A stretch of DNA of 64,000 bases from Mucidula mucida. Taxonomy: Eukaryota; Basidiomycota; Agaricomycetes; Agaricales; Physalacriaceae. The number at the start of each line of letters is the position of its first letter. Position 1 is the stretch's first letter. The position numbers were made by a program, and so were the translations under genes. The stretch covers positions 186,001 to 250,000 of the forward strand of contig JADNYV010000013.1 in NCBI GenBank assembly GCA_015501055.1. The letters run 5' to 3'. Shown here one piece after another: positions 1-10,981 of the stretch. The notes under the pieces are model-generated. The model saw only the letters and a program-made list of their open reading frames with translations. It made no database searches and was not told the DNA's origin.

Positions 1-993
1 TTATTGATGAGGTTCATCCGTGCAACGATTTGGCTGGCACAAATGCCCGAATCATGGTACTTCATTGATGAAGTTGGCGAGACTAGGTCGCTCCAAAGGG
101 CACTGATGAATACAGCCTTGACAGAAATGCTCTGACTACGCTGGAAAAATAAAACCCACGATTCCCTCAACGAAATGAAGTGACAGCGTTTTAGCCTTGG
201 TATCAACTTAGTATCCTGAATCTGTAAGTAGTCACGTTACTCGGGCATTTCCGGTCAACTAGTCGCTCATGTGGCGCATACAAAATCATCAAGACAAACA
301 AATAGTCTTAAACTTAACGGTTGCACGCCTGTTAGATCTATCGTGAGCCCCCTGTCACTGCATGCAAGTGGGTTTACCGCCGACGTTGCTTAACTATCCC
401 CGTTTGAAACAAAGGCTTCCAACTATGCCCGAGCAATGGACACACAAGCCTGGGATTCTCGATGCGGCACCCTGAGCTAGTCATGCAAAACAATAGGGCG
501 GGATCAAGGGAGGACGGAGAATTCGACAAAAAGGCTGAAGCTAAGCCAGTCGACTTTGCAAGTCAATTGCAGACTGAGAGTGTCAGCGTGCTGGGTGGTG
601 GCGCAGAATTCCAGATGCTGTAGCCCCTAGGTCTTCGCCAAAGTGGGACAGTTGTTCACGATCACGTGCTGCGGTTGATGGATCGGCGAAATCAGAATTC
701 TCTACAGCTCTTGCCATCATCATCTTGCACAGTTTCGATTCCCCTTCCTTTCTAAGACTGACAACCTGGCGCATAACAATGCACAACTCCTTCACTTGTG
801 CACCGGTCTCAAGGCCGGGAGTACGGCCTCTGCTCTCGACTAGAGAACAAAGGCGCCACCCAAAATGCAGTGCAGGGCTGCCACTAAACACGAGGACTCC
901 ATTATCGCTGCTTCTGATCTACGGGAACTCGGCTGACCTTTGTTCGACTGATATCCCCGAATAACAGACAACAACAGGACCACACTCTACAGC

Positions 994-1000
994 TATAAAG
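994..1000 (+). promoter_or_regulatory. TATA box of repeat R1
   Basis: TATAAAG lies in a block conserved in all four R copies (R3 28030-28036 on +; R2 23323-23329 and R4 59605-59611 on -). It is followed by a CT-rich stretch about 30 bp downstream and then by the exon-like module array. This fixes the probable sense strand of the element. It is a consensus match only. Confidence 0.5.
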
Positions 1001-1141
1001 CCACGAGAACGGGCGCCTATCCTCTTTCTTTACTACCCCCACCATCGACGAAAAGGTCATCACTGAACCTACTTCCATGCCCTGCTCTTTACTCAACACT
1101 CTGACCTCTACTACAGGACCTGGCCATCCACCATGAAGGAT

Positions 1142-2060
1142 TGTGGCGCCGACGCGCGCCAAGGACACTGACAGCCAGGACAAGCCCTGGCTGTCTATGA
1201 GAAGACAAGTTCGTATTTACTCGCTGCTCTACACTCGTTCGGCGTCTGATCTTTGTCTAGTCATTGAATTGTCTTGCTCATAATATGGACTAACCCTTAG
1301 GAAACAGTGGCGACAACTTCAAGACGACAGCCAGGACAAGCCCTGGCTGTCTATGAGAAGACAAGTTCGTATTTACTCGCTGCTCTACACTCGTTCAGCG
1401 TCTGATCTTTGTCTAGTCATTGAATTGTCTTGCTCATAATATGGACTAACCCTTAGGAAACAGTGGCGACAACTTCAAGACGACAGCCAGGACAAGCCCT
1501 GGCTGTCTATGAGGAGACAAGTACGTGCTTCCTTGCTGTTCTTTCTCTCTTATACCAACTGATCGTTGTTGTGTAGTCAATGAATTGTCTCGCTCATAAA
1601 TTATTGAAGGACTAACCTCAGGAAACGGCGGCGACGATAAGCCGCCGAGGACGACAGCCAGGGCAAGACCTGGCTGTCTATGAGAAGACAAGTATGTGAT
1701 TCTTCGTGCCCTTCTTCAGCCTCTGATTGTTGTCTAGTCATTAAATTGTCTTGCTCATAAATATGATTCGGGTCGACAAGCTGCTCGTCGCATGGCGATG
1801 ACTGCGAGGACCTCCGAGAGGATTATGAGCAGACAGGTGCATGACTTCTCACTCTCCGTTTGCCTATCACTGATCACGCTTGCGGAAGATGTTCGCTCAT
1901 AATGAATTTCAAGAATGAGAAGAAGAGTGCGTGCCAATTCGTTCGTCGATTGTTCGCTGCTGATCATCATCTCCAGAAAGAGCTTTTCAACATAACAAAC
2001 GCAAGAAGGGTGGTGACAGCCAGGGGCGACCTGGCTGTCTATGAGCACAAGAGTTCGCTT
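1142..2060 (+). repeat. Tandem hairpin / exon-like module array in R1
   Basis: The array has about 5 units, at spacings of roughly 155-170 bp for the first four. Each holds the inverted repeat GACAGCCAGG...CCTGGCTGTC (starts near 1169, 1324, 1481, 1654 and 2014) and, outside it, a second pair TATGAG-AGACAAG / TGTCTTGCTCATA about 70-80 bp apart. After the hairpin comes a splice-donor-like GTTCGT, GTACGT or GTATGT. At the end of the unit comes a CTAAC branch-like motif and TTAG or TCAG. Before each donor one frame ends in the residues M-(R/S)-R-Q. Equivalent arrays lie at about 22440-23180 (-), 28150-28900 (+) and 58730-59460 (-). Confidence 0.7.
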
Positions 2061-3762
2061 TCCCTATTTCACTCATCGGTCACCACTGACGATCGCCTAC
2101 AGGAAACAGTCCTCTTAAATTGACTACAACCTAAAGTACGCTTTCGCTATATGCCCGCTGCTTCTGTAGCTAACTTCACCTCAGGCCGACATCTGAAAAT
2201 GAAACGATAGATGCCGCCCCAGCCGTCGACACGGCGCGTCCTCGGATTCACACCACAGGGCGTCGGAGAGCCTTCGGGCCCTTGACTTCCCGCACCTCAC
2301 TTGTTCCAGGTACCGTTAAGAGTAACGGCTCGGTGCGGGTCTGGCCTGGATGCCGACGAGTCCTTCCCTCCACGTCCCACAGCGCGGGCGCCGTGGTGAC
2401 TGGTCCGGGATTGACTGTACTTTGTGGTCACTGTATCCGAGGCGTGTCCTCCGCGCCTTGAGGGTTTGGGGATCGCGGGGCTATCACGCCTGTCCACGCT
2501 CATTGAGCAGCAGCGACGTCCGACCATTGACGAAAAACGGGTCGCATCTCCTCAAAAAGGCTGTGGGGCCTTTAGCGCGCTCTGGATGTAGTCGGGGGAG
2601 AGATGCGGGTTTGGTTCAGTCCCTTTAAACGAACCCGTCCGCTGGCTGGAGCCCTGAGAGGATGACGCTATGTCAAGAGATCCTCGGCGCAGTCAACGGG
2701 CAGGTGTGACGGTGGTGAGTTTTCTGTTTTCTAACATCGACGACTTATTTATTGACGCGAGTCTTACAGTCCCTATATGAGGCACCGGCACATTGACAAC
2801 GGGGCTCACAGAGTGTTGGCCGCATTATGTGGGTTCGACGTCTATGGGCGTTGAGGGCTTGACGCGACAAGCCACCCGGTTCTGGGAATCGGTCACTTTC
2901 CAGCAGTGTTCCGCGCGCTCCCTTGACGTGGGTTCCCAGCTTATGCCCTCGGGCGACTAAGCAGCGCGTTAAACCGTCAGCTTTGTCTTGAGTGTCTGGG
3001 GTTCCGTGTGCCTTCTCGTGTTCCTCTTCTGCTTCTCCTTTGTTCTTGTCTACGTCTCTGACAGTGTGCTGAGTGTTGAAGGTTTCTTTCGAGTATATGG
3101 CTTCCATTGGAAGTTTTACGCTGAGCATCTTCATGGTTCCTCCTGACCCCGTCTTTAGCAATCTGCTCCGGTTTCAAATTCTACGTTTCTTACTTGAAGT
3201 CAACCTGCCGTTCATCCTTACCGACTCTCTCTCTACTCACTTATGGCTTCGCTCATTTTGCGTAGATAGCTTTCTGTCTGGCAGCCCGGTAGCTTTCCTT
3301 ACTGGGGTTTTCTCCTCAATGAGGTTTTCCCCAGAAGGTTTTGATGCACCCGTGGTCCTCGCCGCATTTTCTTTTTCAATTATACGTAGTATAGCTCTCG
3401 CAATGAACTTTTCAATCTTTGACTACTCGAGACTGCGAATGCAAAAGTCTAAGTTACAAACAGCAACCACTGGGCGTGTGATACGGGTTTCCCATCCATT
3501 CAGCCAATTCCGATGATATCCTGATCTGAACAATGACATCGCCCGCTATTGCGCCTTCACGCAGCTCTCGATCTGTGTCCTCGCGTATACTAATAACGGC
3601 GTCAACCACTGGCGTTAGTCTTACACGACGCGCTCCAATGTCACGCCTACGGCTACCTCTACATTGTACTCTGCTCCAGCTTTCCTCTCAGAAATCTCAA
3701 CTCTGCATGGTCGTGAAGTTTGTTGACGAAAAAAAATGCTTCTTCCCATCCTCCTGCATTGT

Positions 3763-4375
3763 GTATCGTGTACAAGTGATCCGTTGCTGATGGATAGTCA
3801 CAGTGCATTACAGTGGCAGTTAAGTTAGTAGAAGAGCAGTTACCAGACGAAGCTTACGATATAGAGGCCTCAGTATTCTACAAAGATAGACTTTCACAAG
3901 TTGAAAGGGATACGAACTTGAGAAATTGTGTATCTGGGGTCAGCTTTGTTGAAAAAAGAGGAAGAAACGAACAACCAAAATGCCGATCGCTCTCAGTAAG
4001 GCAACCTGCGGCTCTTCGAAACCTGCCTCCTGCTTCCATGACTTCGTAACCGCAACTCGGAAACTGAGGAACTGCGGTCTCCATACGCTGTCCTCTAGAT
4101 GTTCTATACTTCACCAGCGTTTTCTATGCCCAGAAGAACAGCAATAGCCTGCTTACTTCCATCCTCGCGGCCTGCGTTAGAGGAATGATGCTCGATCCGG
4201 CCTCGTCGACGCCTGTTGTAAATCGTTTGATTGATCACTGCAATGAGGAGCGGGAACGTTTGCATTCAAGCGTAGCACGGTTTTTACAGATGTCGAAATA
4301 TCAACGGACAATTTTGTGAGTTTGCATTTCCTTGGACCTTCTTTATTTAACTCTCTGGGAGCCAGAAGCCTATTT
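3763..4375. other. Stretch without a supported gene
   Basis: This lies between repeat R1 and the stop codon of the acetyltransferase gene. Short open frames exist on both strands but show no recognisable domain, splice structure or signal peptide. The part nearest 4375 is probably 3' flanking sequence of the acetyltransferase gene. Confidence 0.5.
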
Positions 4376-5375
4376 CTACGTATCACGGCGCATTACCCAC
4401 ATCGGAAATTCAAGATAACCGTTGACACCGACGAAGTGCTCTTGATAGTCGCGTCTCGTCGAGTTTTCGAAGACGCCCTCCTTCGCCTTGGGCAAGACGA
4501 GGTTGAACTTCAGGGCCGTGTAGATATCAATCTGGCACCATTAGACGACATGGATTCATACTCGTCTTCAAGACTACCAATTACGTTAAAATCCTCACTG
4601 CATTCGAGAACAAGCGCTTGACCTTGCGCTGCGGCCTTTCGATAAACGGTCTCAATAAGTTGCGTAGCTGCTCCTTTGCGTTGATATGCAGGGTCCATAC
4701 CGAGAGTTTGTAAGTGCCATGATTCATGTTTGACGCCGGGACCTAATGTCGCGTCGTTCATGGCATCGTATTGAGGGAGGAATTGACGCCACATATAAGC
4801 ACGATGTTTGTATCGGCATAGTGACCAAACCTGTTTCTCCCACCACTCCCCAAGCTCATCAGAGAACGAGCCCATGAGAGGTCCAAGCACGAATTTCTGT
4901 TGATCCTCTATATCACGAATCAGTTGAATCTTCTGCTTCCATGGGGGTGATATGACTTACAAGTCGTACATGGAACGATTCGGCGGGAACCCCACAGCGC
5001 AACCAACGATCTTCTTCTCGTCGTCCGCTGTTTCTGCGACATTGACATCGCCGCCAAGCAGGCCACAAAGGACTATTGTCCTCCAGAACGGGCCAACATA
5101 CGTTGGATCCCCTCCGGCTTCCTTTTTCCCGTTGACTGTTGCCGTGAAAAGGTCTGACACCATCTTCAGCATAGAAAAGGAGGCGGCGTCTCTGCGTACC
5201 GTTGGCGAAAGCTTTCGCGAGCGCCTCCTCCGTCGCTTTGAGCTCCGGGATACTCTCTAACGCGCTGCGAGACTTCTTCTGCTCTAGGGAATGTCAAGTT
5301 CTACCGTCCCACAGTAAGACTTCACACTTCACCTTCCGTCGCTACAAGTTGTCTAACGGTAAAGGCAGGAGACAT
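4376..5375 (-). pseudogene. GNAT-family N-acetyltransferase, frame-damaged
   Basis: The reading starts at ATG 5373-5375 with M-S-P-A-F-T-V-R-Q-L. It crosses a clean intron (about 5284-5332), then a region ending in the N-terminal acetyltransferase helix (ATEEALAKAFAN). The later exon has the acetyl-CoA binding signature region (LGMDPAYQRKGAATQLIE, around 4640-4720) and the C-terminus ends in FPMWVMRRDT before TAG at 4376-4378. Two places break the frame. A 10 bp stretch near 5195-5205 beginning GT and ending AG interrupts the expected AN-DAASF junction. The intron near 4905-4945 joins exons in incompatible phases. The likely role was acetyl-CoA dependent N-acetylation of an unknown small molecule or peptide. 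The family is clear and the substrate cannot be told. Sequence error is an alternative to true pseudogenisation. Confidence 0.7.
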
Positions 5376-6541
5376 CTCTGGGTTGGAGCGCGGAATCGAG
5401 TGCTGATGAGTGACGGTATTAGTTGACCTCCGTTCAGTCTGTTACAACGCGGGAAGATCAAGATGGGATGTTGAAGGTCACTTGTGACTACCTTGCGCAC
5501 GAGAATAACTGCCCATTCATTTTTGGCAGATTGATCCTGTGGGAACGTATTTTTACTCTATCGTTGACATCAAACCGCTCCGAAAACCGACTCAGTCAAA
5601 GGAGTCGGCATCGCACTAGTCCCCGAAGTGGCCTTTTGATGCGAGTTCAAATGACCTTGGATTATTGAACTCGCCGCGCCAAATTGACCACCAAGAACGA
5701 GATGCCGTCTGGCAAGAGAGTAATTTTCTGCGCCTCTGCTTGAAGATGAAGAATTCAGCAACGATAGTTAAGGGCTCGGCGAGTCCGCTTTGCATTCAAA
5801 GTCGAGAAAGGCATACTCGCTCTCGACGGGCTTATCTCTGAGACTGGTCTTCCAGGAACGTTTCATCGATATTTCGCTTCTTATGTCATCATATGCGCGT
5901 CTACCGTCGGGACTGTCAGCGTTATTACCGCATGGAAGGCGGCGTCCGCGCTGAGAGGAAGAGATCGTACTCTTCGAAGCCCTTCGGATATGCCAGTGCG
6001 TACATTGGTTTGGACACTGCCATTCTACCAAAACCCACGCCAAACCCTCCCATAACCAACTACATCATCGGTCAGGCCGATCCTTTCAAAGTATACCTCA
6101 ACGCTCGCCGTCCAATTTCGGTTGTACTTACCATGCAATGTGCTGCTAGAAGGTGTCGGTTTGAACGGAGTCTCGACTAATGCTGTGCGGCTTCTTGCGC
6201 CACATTCAATAGCCATGTGTGCGTGTCAATATACTTCTTTCCGGCGCGAAGCGGACCCGAAGAGCCATCCAAGTGATTGATGAACCGTTGCCTTCACTTA
6301 TTCCCAAAACATGACTTCAGCTTGAGTTTCGCTTTGGTCACTGACACTGTTGTCTTCCTCGTCGTAGTTTAGCTACATAAGTAACCCGGGACGACGAGAG
6401 CAGAAAGGGACGGATCGGGCGGAACGAAGAGCTAGGAAGCTTGCGCCACATCACTGCTGTCAATACAAGCTCTCATATCTTAGTGCTTGGTAATTCAGTC
6501 GGAGTATTTGAAGGAATGGGAACCTTCTGTCTCACCCCGCG
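5376..6541. other. Stretch with only weak coding signal
   Basis: A + strand frame from about 5770 to 5990 reads like part of a protein (a hydrophobic run around SYVIICASTVGTVSVITAW) but has stops on both sides and no start or family match I can name. It may be a relic gene. The rest, including the 350 bp upstream of the next gene, shows nothing definite. Confidence 0.35.
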
Positions 6542-7051
6542 ATGATGCAAGAGCCCATCAAAGGCGGCTGTCTGTGTGGCGCAATTCGCTACAGCGTTGA
6601 ATTCTCCGATGATAGCCACTCTCTTGCAGAGGTGAGATTACTACTCTGTTTCCTTCGCCTCATTCTCATCATCTCAGCCAACGACATGTCAATGTACCCA
6701 TTGCCGAAAGAACTCTGGTGCCCTCGTCGCGTATTTTATCACCGCTGCTTCAAGCAATGTCTCATGGATCGGGAGTACACCTAAAAGTTATTCTGCCACA
6801 CCGGGATTTGTGAGAACCTTTTGCGAGCAGTGCGGATCGCGGCTTGCATGGGTGAACACGAATGAGCCGGAAGTGTGTTCATCCTTACGGGAAGCATAGA
6901 TGAGAATGTGTTGTTGGGGCCAAGGGGGAAGGAGTTGACAACTGTCACTCACCAGGCATGGTGTTCAGGATTCATTGAAGGCGTGACGGACAATATCAAA
7001 GAGGGTAGACATTGGGAAGGGGATGTAGGCAAGAGTGAACCTTTGAACTGA
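6542..7051 (+). pseudogene. CENP-V/GFA-domain protein, one frame break
   Basis: The CENP-V/GFA fold is a small zinc-binding beta domain, best known from glutathione-dependent formaldehyde-activating enzyme. Exon 1 (6542-6631) gives GGCLCGAIRY with the first cysteines. After an intron (6632-6677) exon 2 gives CQCTHCRKNSGA and later FCEQCGSRLAW, which completes the cysteine set. The frame then runs EPE and is lost by one base near 6872-6880. The following bases resume as FILTGSIDE and end GKSEPLN at 7049-7051. The paralogue at 9192-9698 gives the intact reference (EPERLGILTG). One base is therefore missing relative to that homologue. This could be a decayed copy or a sequence error; the catalytic role is unverified. 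Confidence 0.75.
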
Positions 7052-7190
7052 TCGTATTCCTATCGGCTTCCTCGTTGAAAAGTGATTCATTGTCTGTACA
7101 CAACACTGCAAAATCTCGATACTAATAGCTACAACAAAACTTTACTGATAAGATCAGGCAGTGAGATTCATTTAGTATATCGTTCATGTT

Positions 7191-8084
7191 CTACTTGGGG
7201 GGCTCAGCATCCTCGAGAGGAGGGGGACCGTCATCATCAGAGTCGTCGTCGTTGTCGGCGGCGGCGCCGGAAGGACCAGCGCCTCCCATACCACCATCCA
7301 TGCCTCCCATGCCGCCCATTTGTGCCATCATCTGAAAGATGAGTGAGTAACTGTAAAGAAATGAATGATGATTTGACTGACCTTTTCAAAGTCCATGCCC
7401 GGTGGCATTCCACCCATGCCTCCCATTCCACCCATGCCTGGTGGCATTCCTCCCATGCCTCCCATTCCTGGCATACCTCCACCGCCCATAGCGTCCATGC
7501 CACCCATAGGATCCATGTCTTCTGTTTCAACCTCAACACCTTCCTGTTCATCCTCGTCGACCCACTTGCTGAAATCGGTCTTGAGGAACGCGTTCCTGAC
7601 CTTCTCCTTTGTTAAACGGGGCCAGTACTCTTCCTTCAGTTCCTTTTTTCTCAAAACGAAAGAGAGGGAGCGAGAGGTGAACTTTTTGACGGAGTGCTAG
7701 TAAAAGGACAAGGTTAGACGGTGTAGAACGAGAATGAGAGACGACTTACTTCGGTGTCGATTTCTGAGAAGAAATCGAGGTCAAACGCATAGGTCCTTCC
7801 ATCCGACTTGTCTGGGCTGATCGGGAAATCAGCGCGCCACGAAAAAAAGGGATAACGATGAGATACACACTTTACATTTTTGGCTTTGAAAGAGATGCTC
7901 TTGGAAGTGAGATTGCATTCCAGACTGTCCTGGACAATGTCGGGAACGTTTACGGTGAGATAGATGATGTTCTATAAACGCGTAAGCGCGTTGTTGATCA
8001 TTGCGGACGACGACGAGCAAATACCTTTTCTGGCTCGCTTGTCGAGCTGCGCTGTGCCCAGAGGACCTCGGGGTGAATCGACAT
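7191..8084 (-). CDS. SBA1: p23/Sba1-type Hsp90 co-chaperone
   Basis: Five exons (8084-8025, 7971-7871, 7816-7750, 7696-7382, 7331-7191) join in frame to give 227 residues. The start is MSIHPEVLWAQRSS and the body has the CS-domain strands (NIIYLTVNVPD, DKSDGRTYAFDLDFF). The p23 signature follows in the fourth exon (EEYWPRLTKEK, then FLKTDFSKWVDED). After the CS domain comes a Gly-Met-Pro-rich tail of about 40 residues and an acidic end rich in Asp, both usual in fungal Sba1/Wos2. It binds the ATP-closed N-terminal domains of Hsp90 and slows ATP hydrolysis during client maturation in the cytosol. All splice phases agree. Residue length is close to the family norm of about 200-230. Confidence 0.93.
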
Positions 8085-8482
8085 CGCGTGTAAAATTGCG
8101 GTAGTAGGTGGTGCTGGTGAAAGGCTAACGTTCTCAAGCTGGTTGCAGAAGACTCCAGAAGATTTCGAAAGCTTTTGCCAAATACGGCCACACAGATCGG
8201 ACCCGGGTCTTTCTGTCGGCGACCGACACTTTCGTCACCAGTTTCGTCGTCCTTCAGTCAACGCAATTCGTCGCGAAATACGCGCGTTACTTATTTGGGT
8301 CGTCTTCTTTGGGTACGATTCTCCTTTTAAGAAAACAGTAATGTGGTATGTCAAAGTTTTCCGTCCTATTTGCAGAAATTGACATTGTTTCCAGGTGTAC
8401 GCGATGGTTCCTCCCCCTCCTCCTTTTACCACTCCCCACTGCGCCACCATACTTCCTCCTTCTATTCATATTCTCCCTGACG
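8085..8482. other. Divergent intergenic region
   Basis: This is the region between the p23 start (minus strand) and the small secreted protein (plus strand), presumably holding both promoters. A pyrimidine-rich stretch lies near 8405-8470. No ORF here is supported. Confidence 0.4.
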
Positions 8483-9088
8483 ATGCATGCAAAACCCTGG
8501 CAAGTTTCCTTGTATTAATATAAGTTTTGGCTCATATTCCATTTTAGTTTCTATTGCATCGTACTCATATCGAGTATATTCGTGTCCTCGTGCTATTGGC
8601 AGCCGTTCAGCCTAGACACCTCTCTAGCGACGCCGTGGTCCGAAAACGTCACGACCTACGGCGAGGCGCTTCTTTCGTCTCTCCCTCCAGATATCGCCAA
8701 TAACACAGAATCTCTTCCCACGTCCATCCGCGCCGCCGACCGGTGCTGGTGCGACATGTCCTCTGGATCCTTCTTTGACCCCTTCAATGTGACCCGCTGG
8801 GAACACAACACCGTGAACAGAATGAGGGAGGATTTGGAGAAGCGGTGGGCGTCCTCCAATAACAACTCCTCCACGGCCTTCACGCCAGCCAAAACCAACG
8901 TTGCCAGCTCCCTGTGGTCACTCTTTGCGCGCAACAAACGACCCACATCGTCGCCATCGCTTGGGCCCTCCAATGCTGACGAGACTGTAGTCACGCTGCC
9001 GGCCTTCGAACCACCGGCGTTTCGATACAAATACAATTTATCTTCTTACGGAGTCAACATGCTGTTGGACTTTGGATGGTCAGAGTAA
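8483..9088 (+). CDS. Small secreted protein, unknown function
   Basis: Two exons (8483-8511 and 8548-9088) give 189 residues. The proposed start MHAKPWQVSL runs into a hydrophobic segment (FYCIVLISSIFVSSC), which reads as a signal peptide. The mature part contains several N-glycosylation sequons (NVT, NNT, NVT, NNS, NLS) and a WCDMSSG segment. Without this 36 bp intron the frame has no ATG, since the long open frame begins at a GTG inside the hydrophobic segment. That is why the upstream start was chosen. The intron is at the short end for this window, and a different first exon (for example ATG at 8341) cannot be ruled out. I do not recognise the family. It is probably extracellular or vacuolar. 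Confidence 0.6.
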
Positions 9089-9191
9089 TGTTTATATCTC
9101 CCTGTATAAATACTGTATCCATAACGCTAATCGCGCCACGCCTGTACACTTCCTAGACCGGAAATCACGAACCCTTGCTCGCGGTTTATTT

Positions 9192-9698
9192 TCAGTTCAA
9201 CAGCTTGCTCTCCCCGACATGCCCCTCCCAGCGCTTTCCCTCCTTTATGATATCGGTTACTCCCTCAATGAACCCAATGCAGAACACTTGTTCCGTGGTT
9301 GTGGCGATCTCTTTTCCCATCTCCCCGCGCAGGTACTCTTCATCGAGAGTGCCCGTTAGAATGCCCAGACGTTCTGGTTCCTTTGTGTCGAGCCACGAAA
9401 GCCAAGATCCGCACTGATTGCAGAACGTCCTGACATATCCTGGCGTGGCGGAGAACTTGGTTGGTGCATTGCCAGTCCAAGTGACGTTGGATGTCATGGC
9501 GCCGAGAAAATATGCGATCAAGGCGCCCGAGTTCTTTCGGCACTGTGTGCACTGGCATGTTATGCGCTGGCAATGATAGTGAGTAGACGCTATGTGGGCC
9601 CAAGGAACACTCACGTCGGGTGGGTACGTCCCTTTAGGAAACGCGATTTTGTAGCGTATAGCCTCACAGAGGCATCCTCCGGTAATGACATTAGACAT
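9192..9698 (-). CDS. CENP-V/GFA-domain protein
   Basis: Two exons (9698-9615 and 9566-9192) give 152 residues. The intron is 48 bp, a multiple of three, so the frame also reads through it; its GTGAGT donor, pyrimidine-rich end and position in the paralogue argue that it is spliced. Zinc ligands are visible as GGCLCEAIRY, CQCTQCRKNSGA and FCNQCGSWL. The C-terminal signature FIEGVTDIIKEG closely matches the broken copy at 6542-7051. Family members bind zinc and some act on S-hydroxymethylglutathione, but most fungal members are uncharacterised. The two copies flank the p23 gene, pointing to a local duplication with one copy lost or damaged. Confidence 0.88.
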   Translation of the reverse strand: MSNVITGGCLCEAIRYKIAFPKGTYPPDVSVPWAHIASTHYHCQRITCQCTQCRKNSGALIAYFLGAMTSNVTWTGNAPTKFSATPGYVRTFCNQCGSWLSWLDTKEPERLGILTGTLDEEYLRGEMGKEIATTTEQVFCIGFIEGVTDIIKEGKRWEGHVGESKLLN

Positions 9699-10205
9699 GG
9701 CGGGTCAAGAGTTGGGGAACTGACACGCCATCGATTCGTGAGTGCCATTAAGTTACTCGCTTTACATTCACACACTAATCACCGAGTAGCGTTGCCGATT
9801 CTTGCGCGTGGGATTATGGACGGCGTGAAAGTGGACATGCGTAAATTTGGATTTTCAAGGTCTTCTAATACTCGCGGAACATCCTATAAACAACGGAGAT
9901 CTCGCGGTTCTCTCCCTATATTCAATGTGCATTCCAACACTCATAGACATGACATTCATCGGCTTCCAAGCACGCTACACGTTAATTGTCAAGTCTGTTC
10001 TCCGGCCGAAGGTATTCACAGGACAAAATTTCTCTCAGCAGAACTGCCCACTTGATTACTGCGCTGATTCAGAGGAACGCTTAGGCGTTCGCGTCGATCT
10101 CTGACGGCCTACACCTACCGATCATGTTTAACAACTTCGCAATAGGAGTCCTACTTATAGCTCTTCGCGAGACCTCTTCATGCTTGCCCTTCTACCACCA
10201 CGACG
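9699..10205. other. Intergenic region
   Basis: This is the divergent spacer between the GFA gene and the next plus-strand gene. Open frames here are short, overlap on different strands and lack domain or splice support. Confidence 0.4.
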
Positions 10206-10981
10206 ATGCATTCTGCCGTATCCTTTCGCACTATCCCTCGCACCATCCACTTTGGCTTCCGGTCCTGGGTCAAATCCAGGGTGTCGGATCGTACCAAAGA
10301 TGAAGAAGAGTTTTGTATCGTGAGTTGGCTCCTTTACCTTAGTACGTTGGTTCTGACCAGTTACAGCTTGAGTCCACGTTTGGGGACATTTCTTATCCGC
10401 TTTCAAGTAGCTCTACATATTCACCTCCCTTGACTGCGAAACTCCAGGACTTGTCATGCCAGGCAACTACCCCGCCGTCACATCTGGGCGCGCCCTCGAC
10501 TCCTTATCTTATATTACGAGATTCACCGCTTGCCAGCCTGGAGATCGCTCTCCTTTGCACAGCGCAGGAGATCGCCGTACTACCTGAGGAATCACAGGCT
10601 GCCGTTTTGCGCACAGTAGCGGTCCCTGCCTCCAAAGCTACCTTTGTTAAAATCGACGAACCACTTGTAGTGGAAGCTCAATCTGCTATCATTGACACTG
10701 TCGCTGATGCTCCTCCGCCCTCCCTCTCCATCACTATACCGACTTTGAAGAAGAATGACACCAAACCGCCTTCACCTCTCCTGCCTGTTCAAAATATCAC
10801 GAGCTTTATTGGTAATCTCAGACCTTCCGGTCATTGGGACGGCAAGAAGAGGGCGCCCTGTAAGCAGGATGAGAACCTCGCACCGGCCAGGAAGGAAGAG
10901 CTCAAGAAAGAGTACATCCCACGCGCGTATCCTTCTCGGCCGATGATGTATCGACGAGGTGCATTTACGAAGCATGCCTAG
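10206..10981 (+). CDS. Hypothetical protein
   Basis: Two exons (10206-10319 and 10367-10981) joined by a phase-0 intron (GTGAGT...TTACAG) give 242 residues. The N-terminus is basic and Ser-rich (MHSAVSFRTIPRTIHFGFRS). The middle is Pro-, Ser- and Thr-rich and probably disordered. The end is basic (KKEYIPRAYPSRPMMYRRG). No domain is recognised. The basic, Arg-containing N-terminus could be a mitochondrial presequence, but this is weak. Supporting evidence for a real gene is the long open second exon and a good splice junction. Confidence 0.55.

Larger units (their letters stand above)
220..3762 (+). mobile_element. Repeat family R, copy R1 (unclassified dispersed element)
   Basis: This is one of four copies of the same sequence in the window; the others are 20690-24368 and 57040-60660 (both reversed) and 27009-30385 (same orientation). 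The left boundary begins at a TGTAAG motif and is followed by a conserved TTCCGGTCAA block that opens all four copies. Internally there is a TATA box at 994-1000, a tandem hairpin array at about 1142-2060 and a GC-rich conserved block at about 2160-2650. Relative to R4 this copy lacks about 300 bp just inside the left end, near position 280. I saw no reverse transcriptase, transposase, RepHel, long terminal repeat or terminal inverted repeat, so the class is unknown and it is probably non-autonomous. The right boundary is fuzzy, within a few tens of bases. Confidence 0.85.

Noticed and set aside
1142..2060. CRISPR-like array (regular hairpin repeats with spacers)
   Set aside because: The host is eukaryotic, the spacing is 155-175 bp, the spacer parts are themselves repeated, and no cas genes are present.
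2297..2628. Open frames on both strands of the GC-rich block in each R copy
   Set aside because: Both strands are open because of GC-rich composition, starts are not conserved, and the frames shift between copies, so coding is not supported.
220..3762. Helitron, LTR or TIR transposon identity for R
   Set aside because: I looked for TC/CTRR ends, terminal direct or inverted repeats and target-site duplications at all four copies and found none that agree.
7343..7700. Long His/Met/Pro-rich ORFs on the plus strand
   Set aside because: They are the antisense shadow of the Gly-Met-Pro-rich tail of the p23 gene.
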